DNA from: Bacillota bacterium
Lineage (GTDB): Bacteria > Bacillota > Clostridia > Lachnospirales > Lachnospiraceae
NCBI GenBank assembly: GCA_023437715.1
Contig: JAEZFK010000037.1
Coordinates: forward strand, 1 to 64,000
DNA length: 64,000 bases
Reading direction: 5' to 3'
Shown: one piece after another, positions 34,061 through 40,877 of the stretch
Layout of the letters: each line of letters starts with the position of its first letter
Numbering within the stretch: the first letter of the stretch is position 1
Program-made: the position numbers and the translations under genes
The notes under the pieces: model-generated
What the model saw: only the letters and a program-made list of their open reading frames with translations
What the model was told of the DNA's origin: nothing
The model's database searches: none

Positions 34061-34576
34061 ATGTCAGAAGCACATTGGTATGTAGTCCATACCTATTCAG
34101 GTTATGAGAACAAGGTAAAAGTCGACATTGAGAAAACTATCGAAAACAGAAACCTGCAGGATCAGATTCTGGAGGTATCGGTTCCGCTGGAATCCGTCAT
34201 TGAGCTTAAAAATGGCGTTGAGAAAAAGGCTGATAAAAAGATGTTCCCCGGCTACGTACTGATTCACATGGTCATGAATGATGACACATGGTATGTGGTT
34301 CGTAATACCCGCGGAGTGACAGGCTTTGTAGGTCCCGGATCAAAACCGGTTCCTCTGACAGAAGAAGAGATGGATAAGCTTGGATTCAAGAATGAAGAAA
34401 TCATTGTTGGCTTTGAAGTGGGAGATACCGTTGTGGTAACTTCCGGTGCATGGAAGGATACGGTTGGTGCTGTCAAGTCCATCAACGAGAGTAAGAAAAC
34501 CATCACCATGACCGTCGAAATGTTCGGCCGGGAAACACCGGTAGAACTGAGCTTCGGCGAAGTGAAGAAGATGTAA
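34061..34576 (+). CDS. nusG: Transcription elongation factor NusG
   Basis: A 171-residue NusG. N-terminal NGN domain (AHWYVVHTYSGYENKVK, then KMFPGYVLIHM and WYVVRNTRGVTGFVG) and C-terminal KOW domain (GDTVVVTSGAWKDTVGAV). It binds RNA polymerase and, in organisms with Rho such as this one, can influence termination and pausing. Twenty-three bases after secE, with the first L1-type element downstream. Confidence 0.97.
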   Translation: MSEAHWYVVHTYSGYENKVKVDIEKTIENRNLQDQILEVSVPLESVIELKNGVEKKADKKMFPGYVLIHMVMNDDTWYVVRNTRGVTGFVGPGSKPVPLTEEEMDKLGFKNEEIIVGFEVGDTVVVTSGAWKDTVGAVKSINESKKTITMTVEMFGRETPVELSFGEVKKM

Positions 34577-34608
34577 CAAGTAAAAGCGGCTTATATTCGT
34601 ATGAGCTC

Positions 34609-34636
34609 GTGGGAGGGAAATCCCCGACAATACCAC
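34609..34636 (+). promoter_or_regulatory. Probable L1-binding mRNA element before rplK
   Basis: GUGG and CCAC close an outer helix, AGGG/CCC(C) forms an inner helix, and GACAAUA is an asymmetric internal loop. This is the two-helix layout by which ribosomal protein L1 recognises its own mRNA. An almost identical copy precedes rplA. Confidence 0.68.
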
Positions 34637-34659
34637 ATTTATTTAGGAGGTGCCTAATT

Positions 34660-35085
34660 ATGGCAAAGAAAGTAACAGGATATATCAAATTGCAGATTCC
34701 AGCAGGAAAGGCTACACCAGCTCCTCCTGTAGGTCCGGCACTTGGACAGCACGGCGTAAACATCGTACAGTTTACAAAGGAATTTAACGCAAGAACAGCA
34801 GACCAGGGAGACTTAATCATTCCTGTTGTTATCACTGTTTATGCTGACAGAAGCTTCAGCTTCATCACCAAAACTCCGCCGGCAGCTGTATTATTGAAGA
34901 AAGCCTGCAAGCTTAAATCCGGATCTGCGGTTCCGAACAAGACAAAGGTAGCTACAATTTCCAAGGCTGAATTACAGAAGATCGCTGAACTGAAGATGCC
35001 TGACTTAAATGCAGCATCTGTTGAGGCAGCTATGAGCATGATCGCCGGTACCGCAAGAAGCATGGGTATCACGGTTGAGGCTTGA
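34660..35085 (+). CDS. rplK: 50S ribosomal protein L11
   Basis: A 141-residue L11 of normal length: N-terminal GYIKLQIPAGKATPAPPVGPALG (seen in part IKLQIPAGKA) and C-terminal RNA-binding domain ending in SMGITVEA. It forms the GTPase-associated centre stalk base. ATG at 34660 follows AGGAGGTG; the longer frame to a GTG at 34609 would run through the L1-type element. Confidence 0.97.
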   Translation: MAKKVTGYIKLQIPAGKATPAPPVGPALGQHGVNIVQFTKEFNARTADQGDLIIPVVITVYADRSFSFITKTPPAAVLLKKACKLKSGSAVPNKTKVATISKAELQKIAELKMPDLNAASVEAAMSMIAGTARSMGITVEA

Positions 35086-35170
35086 GTTTCTTAGAGAAGC
35101 CAAGCGAAGCGCCGGCTGAACTTAGAAACTCAAGTGGTTCGATGAGCATTTAGGCCAATCGGACTTCCTT
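35084..35170 (+). repeat. Two-hairpin repeat element, copy 1
   Basis: Hairpin 1 has an outer stem GAGTTTCTTAG/CTTAGAAACTC and inner AGCC/GGCT; hairpin 2 pairs GTTCGAT (35137-35143) with ATCGGAC (35158-35164). Copies 2 and 3 keep these pairings with compensating changes. It starts at the rplK stop codon. Confidence 0.7.
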
Positions 35171-35196
35171 GCAGCAGTTGGCGAAGCTTTAAAAAC

Positions 35197-35225
35197 GTGG
35201 GAGGGAAAATCCCCGACAATACCAC
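35197..35225 (+). promoter_or_regulatory. Probable L1-binding mRNA element before rplA
   Basis: Same two-helix element as before rplK, with one extra A in the inner loop. It ends 17 bases before the rplA start, so L1 could repress its own translation directly. Confidence 0.68.
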
Positions 35226-35241
35226 TAGGAGGTTATTTAGA

Positions 35242-35937
35242 ATGAAAAGAGGAAAAAGATACGCAGAGGCAGCAAAGACAGTAGATCGTTCTGTTCTCTA
35301 CGATGCACCGGCAGCAATCTCTTTAGTAAAGACCAATGCAAGTGCTAAATTTGATGAAACAATTGAAGCTCATATCAGAACCGGTTGTGACGGACGTCAC
35401 GCAGACCAGCAGATCCGTGGTGCGGTTGTACTTCCTCACGGAACAGGCAAGACCGTTCGTATTTTAGTTTTCGCTAAGGGACCTAAGGCTGACGAGGCTG
35501 AGGCAGCAGGCGCAGACTATGTTGGAGCAGAGGAACTGATTCCGAAGATCCAGAACGAAGGATGGTTGGATTTTGATGTAGTTGTTGCTACCCCAGACAT
35601 GATGGGTGTTGTAGGCCGTCTCGGACGTGTCCTGGGACCAAAGGGCTTAATGCCAAACCCAAAAGCTGGTACTGTTACCATGGACGTAACAAAGGCAATC
35701 AACGATATCAAAGCCGGTAAAGTTGAGTACAGACTTGATAAGACAAATATTATCCACGTGCCAGTTGGAAAAGCTTCTTTCACAGAAGAACAGATAGCGG
35801 ACAACTTCCAGACGCTTATTGATGCAATCATCAAGGCAAGACCTAGTACAGTTAAGGGCTCTTATTTAAAGAGCGTTACCCTGGCTTCCACCATGGGACC
35901 TGGCGTAAAGCTGAACGTAGCAAAATTAATGAACTAG
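35242..35937 (+). CDS. rplA: 50S ribosomal protein L1
   Basis: A 231-residue L1 with KRGKRYAEAAKTVDRS at the N terminus and MMGVVGRLGRVLGPKGLMPNPK near residue 125 (seen in part GRVLGPKGLMPNPKAGT). It binds 23S rRNA at the mobile stalk and, in many bacteria, its own message. ATG at 35242 follows AGGAGG. Preceded by one of two probable L1 sites. Confidence 0.97.
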   Translation: MKRGKRYAEAAKTVDRSVLYDAPAAISLVKTNASAKFDETIEAHIRTGCDGRHADQQIRGAVVLPHGTGKTVRILVFAKGPKADEAEAAGADYVGAEELIPKIQNEGWLDFDVVVATPDMMGVVGRLGRVLGPKGLMPNPKAGTVTMDVTKAINDIKAGKVEYRLDKTNIIHVPVGKASFTEEQIADNFQTLIDAIIKARPSTVKGSYLKSVTLASTMGPGVKLNVAKLMN

Positions 35938-35950
35938 TTTTGAATTGTGG

Positions 35951-35979
35951 TTGACATTGATTATAAATAATGTTATGCT
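35951..35979 (+). promoter_or_regulatory. Promoter of rplJ-rplL
   Basis: Perfect TTGACA, 17 bases, TATGCT, just after rplA and right before the L10 leader. Confidence 0.8.
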
Positions 35980-35989
35980 ATACAAAGTA

Positions 35990-36112
35990 TTGACTGCCGA
36001 AGACAGCAGGTGCCGCAAGGCATAAGGTGTAAACGCCTGCCGAGGAACATACAAGAATCATTTTTATAAATGAATTGTAGACCTCTCTGTCCATCGGACG
36101 GAGAGGTTTTTC
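35990..36112 (+). ncRNA. L10 leader with attenuator
   Basis: The segment beginning GACTGCCGAAGACAGCAGGTG and pairing with ...CGCCTGCCGAGGAAC matches the L10(L12)4-binding leader of Firmicutes. It ends in a strong terminator, ACCTCTC/GAGAGGT with inner GTCC/GGAC and T5 (36081-36111), so excess L10-L12 complex can shut off rplJL. Confidence 0.9.
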
Positions 36113-36180
36113 TTTGCGGTTTATACGAGCGGGTTCTGCGGGCAGCCGCCGGACTCAGACTAAACAGGAGGTAAACCATA

Positions 36181-36684
36181 ATGGCAAAAGTTGAATTAAA
36201 ACAGCCAATTGTAAGCGAGATCAAGGAATTGCTGGACGGCGCTGAGACAGCTGTAGTTGTAGACTACCGCGGTATCACCGTTGCACAGGATACCGAGCTT
36301 CGTAAGAAATTAAGAGAGGCCGGCGTTTCCTACAAGGTATATAAAAATACCCTGATCCGTTTCGCTGCTAAGGGTACGGCATTTGAAGCTTTAGACCCGA
36401 ATCTGGAAGGACCTACAGCAATCGCTGTATCCAAGACAGATGCAACAGCTCCAGCGAGAATCCTGGCTGAATTCGCTAAGACAGCTCCGGCTCTTGAAAT
36501 CAAGGGCGGCGTTGTAGAAGGCATTTACTATGATGCAGCAGGTATGGGGAAGATCGCCAGCATTCCATCCAGAGAAATCCTTCTCGGGAAATTGCTTGGA
36601 AGCATCCAGTCTCCTATTACAAACTTTGCCCGTGTGCTTAAGCAGATTGCAGACGGCCAGGGCGGGGAAGCAGCAGAGGCATAA
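36181..36684 (+). CDS. rplJ: 50S ribosomal protein L10
   Basis: A 167-residue L10: VVDYRGITVAQDTELRKKLREAG near residue 25 (seen as YRGITVAQDTELRKKL) and YKVYKNTLIRFAA. It anchors the L7/L12 stalk. AGGAGG precedes the ATG. Ends in an acidic tail (GEAAEA). Located directly behind the L10 leader. Confidence 0.97.
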   Translation: MAKVELKQPIVSEIKELLDGAETAVVVDYRGITVAQDTELRKKLREAGVSYKVYKNTLIRFAAKGTAFEALDPNLEGPTAIAVSKTDATAPARILAEFAKTAPALEIKGGVVEGIYYDAAGMGKIASIPSREILLGKLLGSIQSPITNFARVLKQIADGQGGEAAEA

Positions 36685-36766
36685 TTTTCTTAATGAAAGC
36701 AGACAAAGTGCTGCTTGAATCCGGAAAATCAGCCGTTCGATGAGCGAGGGCGAATCGAACTTTCAA
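36684..36766 (+). repeat. Two-hairpin repeat element, copy 2
   Basis: Hairpin 1: ATTTTC with GAAAAT outside and AAGCAG with CTGCTT inside. Hairpin 2: GTTCGAT (36735-36741) with ATCGAAC (36754-36760), a perfect stem. Starts at the end of rplJ and ends shortly before rplL. Confidence 0.7.
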
Positions 36767-36801
36767 AAAAACAAACATATTAATTACGGAGGTATATTAT
36801 C

Positions 36802-37173
36802 ATGGCAAAGTTAACAACAGCTGAGTTTATTGAAGCGATCAAAGAATTATCTGTATTAGAATTAAACGAATTAGTAAAGGCATGTGAGGAAGAGTTCGGT
36901 GTATCTGCAGCAGCAGGCGTAGTAGTTGCAGCAGCAGGTCCTGCAGCAGAGGCTGAGGAGAAGACAGAATTCGACGTAGAATTAACCGAGGTTGGTCCTA
37001 ACAAGGTTAAAGTTATCAAGGTTGTTCGTGAAGCTACCGGCTTAGGCTTAAAGGAAGCAAAAGACGTAGTTGACGGCGCTCCTAAGGTATTAAAGTCCGG
37101 CATCTCCAAGGAAGAGGCTGAGCAGATCAAGACTTCCTTAGAAGCTGAAGGCGCAAAGGTTACTTTAAAGTAA
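36802..37173 (+). CDS. rplL: 50S ribosomal protein L7/L12
   Basis: A 123-residue L7/L12: N-terminal dimerisation part (TTAEFIEAIKELSVLELNELVK region), an Ala-rich hinge and the C-terminal domain KVKVIKVVREATGLGLKEAKDVVD. Recruits translation GTPases. CGGAGG precedes the ATG. A terminator follows and rpoB is not next, unlike the usual rplL-rpoB order. Confidence 0.97.
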   Translation: MAKLTTAEFIEAIKELSVLELNELVKACEEEFGVSAAAGVVVAAAGPAAEAEEKTEFDVELTEVGPNKVKVIKVVREATGLGLKEAKDVVDGAPKVLKSGISKEEAEQIKTSLEAEGAKVTLK

Positions 37174-37196
37174 TTTTTATCCGCGATGATTCAGGA

Positions 37197-37241
37197 CAGG
37201 GTCCCTACCTTTTAGCAGGTATGGGCCCTGCTTTAATTTTT
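37197..37241 (+). terminator. Terminator after rplL
   Basis: A 13-bp stem with one mismatch (CAGGGTCCCTACC / GGTATGGGCCCTG) and a loop of about seven bases, followed by CTTTAATTTTT. Confidence 0.88.
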
Positions 37242-37274
37242 GCACGACTCATAGTCTAAAATAACAGAATAGTC

Positions 37275-37303
37275 TTGACAATTTTGACTATTCGCGTTAG
37301 AAT
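37275..37303 (+). promoter_or_regulatory. Promoter of cold-shock gene
   Basis: Perfect TTGACA, 17 bases, TAGAAT. It leaves a leader of about 130 bases before the start codon. Confidence 0.8.
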
Positions 37304-37333
37304 ATACGTGTATTATCGAATGGATTTATGATT

Positions 37334-37387
37334 TCACATATTTTTGTAAGTCATTATTTTCGGATGATGATTTACAAAAATATGTGA
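37334..37387 (+). promoter_or_regulatory. Long AT-rich leader hairpin of cold-shock gene
   Basis: A 16-bp perfect stem (TCACATATTTTTGTAA / TTACAAAAATATGTGA) with a small inner TCAT/ATGA helix. There is no T-tail, and the ribosome site is 45 bases downstream. It resembles the structured long leaders that make csp mRNAs temperature-responsive. Confidence 0.7.
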
Positions 37388-37441
37388 TTTTCGTATCAGG
37401 CGATATATCAAATAATTTTTTTATTTTAGGAGGTACGCGTT

Positions 37442-37645
37442 ATGAACAACGGTACAGTAAAATGGTTTAATGGTGCTAAGGGATATGGTTTCATTGTTAA
37501 CGATGCAACTGGCGAGGAAGTTTTCGTTCATTTCTCCGGTATCGTTGCTGATGGTTACAAGACTCTGGAAGAAGGCCAGAAAGTAACCTATGAGACGACA
37601 GAAGGAAACCGTGGCCTGCAGGCAGTAAACGTTTGCTTGGCTTAA
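37442..37645 (+). CDS. csp: Cold-shock domain protein
   Basis: A 67-residue single CSD. RNP1 KGYGFI and RNP2 VFVHF are intact. It binds single-stranded RNA or DNA and acts as an RNA chaperone. TTAGGAGGT precedes the ATG. Own promoter, structured leader and a following hairpin make it a monocistronic unit. Confidence 0.96.
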   Translation: MNNGTVKWFNGAKGYGFIVNDATGEEVFVHFSGIVADGYKTLEEGQKVTYETTEGNRGLQAVNVCLA

Positions 37646-37670
37646 TGAAATTTTAGATTTTAAGGTGATC

Positions 37671-37714
37671 AACAAGGGCTGTTCCCCATTTTCAAATGGA
37701 GAGCAGCCCTTGTT
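37671..37714 (+). terminator. Hairpin after cold-shock gene
   Basis: AACAAGGGCTGTTCCC pairs with a matching arm ending GAGCAGCCCTTGTT; an inner CCA/TGG helix closes the loop. The T-tail is weak, so termination may rely on stem strength or Rho. Confidence 0.65.
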
Positions 37715-37840
37715 CACGTGGAATTAAAGGGCAGGCCGGGCGGCGGCTTTGCTTTTCCGGGAAGGAAAAGTTTCGGTTTTATTTTCCTGACATAGACCAT
37801 AGATTTAATAATAATGGCAGAAAGCCGGGCTTATGGAATT

Positions 37841-38560
37841 ATGAAAATCAGATGGAAAGCAGTCTGCTTTTTGGCTGTTTTAATGTTGGATATTTTTTGT
37901 GTGAAAGCGATGCACCGGTCTTATACAGAGACAAAGGATACACTGTTCCTCCCTGCGGATGCGGGCGCTGATGCAAAGGATGAAGTTCGGAGACAGTTTT
38001 CCGGAGATAAGCAGATCGCACTGAGTTTTGACGATGGGCCTCATTCCGTTTATACGCTCAAGCTTTTAGATGGGCTGCGCAAGCGGGGCGTCCATGCCAC
38101 ATTTTTTCTGCTGGGGGAAAATGTAGCTGGCAAAGAGGCCATTGTGAAGCAGATGCAGGAGGATGGCCACCTGATCGGCAACCATGGATTTTCTCATGTG
38201 CAGATGAGCAAAGAATCGGTGACAACGGCCTGTGAACAGATCGAGATGAATAACCAGCAGATCGAAGCCATTACCGGGGTACGGCCTCAGTATATGCGCC
38301 CTCCCTACGGTTCCTGGACCGAGGAACTGGAATGCACCACCAATATGGATGTGGTGATGTGGGACTTGGACCCAAGGGACTGGAAGGTACAAAACACAAA
38401 AAAAATCGTGCGTTACGTTGTAAAGCACGTGGAGCCGGGAGATATTATCCTTCTTCACGACGTATACCCCACCTCCGTGGAAGCGGCCCTTGAGGTGATC
38501 GATACGTTGACGAAGCAGGGATATACTTTCGTTACGGTGGATGAGCTTATGATAGACTGA
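37841..38560 (+). CDS. Polysaccharide deacetylase (NodB domain), exported
   Basis: A 239-residue deacetylase for wall or capsule N-acetylated sugars. N-terminal membrane or signal segment (WKAVCFLAVLMLDIFC), then NodB motifs: LSFDDGPH near residue 64, NHGFSHVQM near 112, MRPPYGSW near 151, WDLDPRDW near 170 and ILLHDVY near 193. Metal and catalytic residues are complete. The Met at 37841 is chosen because it starts a normal Lys/Arg-then-hydrophobic export signal; an in-frame ATG at 37814 is possible. Neither has a strong ribosome site. Confidence 0.88.
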   Translation: MKIRWKAVCFLAVLMLDIFCVKAMHRSYTETKDTLFLPADAGADAKDEVRRQFSGDKQIALSFDDGPHSVYTLKLLDGLRKRGVHATFFLLGENVAGKEAIVKQMQEDGHLIGNHGFSHVQMSKESVTTACEQIEMNNQQIEAITGVRPQYMRPPYGSWTEELECTTNMDVVMWDLDPRDWKVQNTKKIVRYVVKHVEPGDIILLHDVYPTSVEAALEVIDTLTKQGYTFVTVDELMID

Positions 38561-38707
38561 GGATTTGAGTTTTTTCGTATGGATTGTTATATGGAGGGAG
38601 TGTGAGATAGCGCGTGCGGGAGGGGAACTCAAAAACTGCACATGTTATCTCACATTTTCCATTTGATGCTGTTCTTGCAGGCCTTTACCCCAAACCGGAC
38701 CTGTCTC

Positions 38708-39037
38708 TTAAAACCGGAATTCCTGCTCCACAAGTTTTTCCGCATATTCTTCTATGGCATCCTCAATTTTCCGGTAGGTTTCAAGGACTTCTTTCCCCTT
38801 TTCGGTTAAATGAGTTCCTCCGTGCCGGCTTCCTCCTTTTTCAGAGATAACAACGGGAAATCCCAATTCTTCCTCCAGCGTCCGAACCATTCGGATCGCT
38901 TTAGGATAGGAGATACCCGTATATTCCGTCGCTTTTTTTATGGATTCGCACATTTCAATGGCATCAAGCATTTCTTTTACGCCTTTGCCAATAAAAATTT
39001 TATCTTTGCCGATCCTTATTCTAGTAATAACACGCAT
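38708..39037 (-). CDS. ModE/LysR-type winged-helix regulator, no effector domain
   Basis: A 109-residue protein consisting only of a ModE-like N-terminal winged helix: IFIGKGVKEMLDAIEMCESIKKA, GISYPKAIRMVRTLEEELG and GGSRHGGTHLTEKGKEVLE (in part YPKAIRMVRTLEEEL, HGGTHLTEKG). The molybdate-binding domains of full ModE are missing, so the signal it responds to, if any, is unknown. It converges on the deacetylase gene and diverges from rarA. No molybdate transport genes occur in the window. Confidence 0.8.
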   Translation of the reverse strand: MRVITRIRIGKDKIFIGKGVKEMLDAIEMCESIKKATEYTGISYPKAIRMVRTLEEELGFPVVISEKGGSRHGGTHLTEKGKEVLETYRKIEDAIEEYAEKLVEQEFRF

Positions 39038-39394
39038 GATTAATCACCCCGAACTTTACTATACAAAGATTTTGGGTTTATGGCAAGCGGAACGCGGAAG
39101 AATTAGAATGTTTTTATCTCAGTAATTTTTGCAGGCTGATAGATTAATATATTTATATCGTGGAATTTATATCGGGAAAACCTGACTCTCTGGGCTCCGT
39201 CCGGAAACCGTAAGCGCCGCATGTGCCCTTATAGTTCCCGTGCTTGACAAAAGAACGAGTTATGTCCATAATGAAGCTGGAGCGGTAAAGCGTAAAAAAG
39301 TTTAAAACGATAGAGCTAAAAGAAGTTTAAAATAATAAAGCATAAGAGAAGTTTAAAACAGATAGAAAGATATTAGGATTACGGGAGAGGGAAA
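39038..39394. other. Gap between ModE-like gene and rarA
   Basis: Holds a GC-richer island (39170-39240) with no motif I recognise, the probable rarA promoter, and from 39295 to 39370 three imperfect copies of an AGAAGTTTAAAA-containing unit of about 30 bases. No gene seen. Confidence 0.5.
39244..39272 (+). promoter_or_regulatory. Probable promoter of rarA
   Basis: Perfect TTGACA, 17 bases, CATAAT, 120 bases before the rarA start. Confidence 0.6.
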
Positions 39395-40714
39395 ATGGAC
39401 TTATTTGATTATATGAGAGAGAGCACCATGGAAAAGGAATCCCCCCTTGCGTCAAGGCTTCGGCCGTCGACGCTTGATGAGGTAGTTGGGCAGCAGCACA
39501 TCATTGGAAAGGACAAGCTGCTTTACCGCGCCATAAAGGCGGACAAGCTGGGATCCGTGATTTTCTACGGCCCTCCGGGAACCGGAAAGACCACCCTGGC
39601 AAGGGTCATCGCCAACACCACCAGCGCGGATTTTAAGCAGTTAAATGCTACGGTGGCAGGGAAAAAGGATATGGAGGAGATCGTAAAGGAGGCAAAGGAT
39701 TCCCTGGGAATGTATGGGAAAAAGACCATTTTGTTTGTAGACGAAATCCATCGTTTTAATAAGGGACAGCAGGACTATCTCCTTCCCTTTGTGGAGGACG
39801 GGACCCTCATCCTTATCGGAGCCACGACGGAAAATCCTTATTTTGAGGTAAATGGAGCTCTTCTTTCCAGGTCCAGGGTTTTTGAACTGAAAACTCTGGA
39901 AAAGGATGATATCAAGGAGCTGATTCATCGGGCTGTCTATGATAAGGATAAGGGAATGGGCTCCTATGGAGCAGTCATTGATGAGGATGCCATGGAATTT
40001 CTGGCCGATGTGTCCAATGGGGATGCGAGGGCGGCCTTAAATGCGGTGGAGCTTGGAGTCATGACCACGGACCGGGACCCCTCGGATGGAAAAATCCACA
40101 TTGATATTGAAGTGGCTCAGGAGTGCATTCAGAAGCGGGTGGTCCGTTATGACAAGACAGGGGACAATCACTATGATACGATTTCCGCGTTTATTAAGAG
40201 CATGAGAGGGTCGGACCCGGATGCGGCGGTGTATTACCTTGCCCGGATGCTGTATGCGGGAGAGGATATTAAGTTTATTGCCAGAAGAATCATGATCTGC
40301 GCTGCGGAGGACGTGGGAAATGCCGATCCCCAGGCTCTTGTGCTGGCGGTTGCGGCGGCTCAGGCGGCGGAGAGGCTCGGGCTTCCCGAGGCCCAGATTA
40401 TTTTGGCCCAGGCGGTCACCTATGTGGCTTCCGCTCCCAAAAGCAATGCGGCCTGCGAGGCGGTATTCGAGGCTTTGGATGCGGTAAAGAACCAGAAAAC
40501 CATGCCGGTTCCGGCTCATTTGCAGGATTCCCATTATAAGGGGGCGGCGAAGCTGGGTCACGGGCTGGGGTATCTTTATGCCCACGATTACCCCAACCAT
40601 TATGTGAAACAGCAATATCTTCCGGATGGAATGGAGGGGACCGAGTTTTACCGGCCTACGGATAACGGCTATGAACGGAAAATAAAGGAGCACTTGAGTT
40701 TTATAAAAAAATAA
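39395..40714 (+). CDS. rarA: Replication-associated recombination ATPase RarA/MgsA
   Basis: A 439-residue clamp-loader-type AAA+ protein acting at stalled forks. PLASRLRPSTLDEVVGQ at the N terminus, Walker A GPPGTGKTT near residue 59, Walker B LFVDEIHRF near 112, sensor GATTENPYFEVN near 140, and the C-terminal RarA tetramerisation domain with HYDTISAFIKSMRGSDPDAA (in part ISAFIKSMRGSD). Length is normal. Preceded by GGGAGAGG. Confidence 0.95.
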   Translation: MDLFDYMRESTMEKESPLASRLRPSTLDEVVGQQHIIGKDKLLYRAIKADKLGSVIFYGPPGTGKTTLARVIANTTSADFKQLNATVAGKKDMEEIVKEAKDSLGMYGKKTILFVDEIHRFNKGQQDYLLPFVEDGTLILIGATTENPYFEVNGALLSRSRVFELKTLEKDDIKELIHRAVYDKDKGMGSYGAVIDEDAMEFLADVSNGDARAALNAVELGVMTTDRDPSDGKIHIDIEVAQECIQKRVVRYDKTGDNHYDTISAFIKSMRGSDPDAAVYYLARMLYAGEDIKFIARRIMICAAEDVGNADPQALVLAVAAAQAAERLGLPEAQIILAQAVTYVASAPKSNAACEAVFEALDAVKNQKTMPVPAHLQDSHYKGAAKLGHGLGYLYAHDYPNHYVKQQYLPDGMEGTEFYRPTDNGYERKIKEHLSFIKK

Positions 40715-40877
40715 CTTTTCTTTTTTCATGATTGGGTATATAATATGCGTATTATACAGCCTGATTTATCGTGATTTGGGCCGGAATTGTTTCCGGCCAT
40801 CTGTTTGCGGTATTCTATCGTGAATCATTCCCAAGCTTATGAAACAATTGTTATAAGGAATCCTGAAGGAGAATAAT

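Noticed and set aside
40037..40729. 230-residue minus-strand frame opposite rarA
   Set aside because: Antisense of a clearly conserved AAA+ gene, with no family match or ribosome site.
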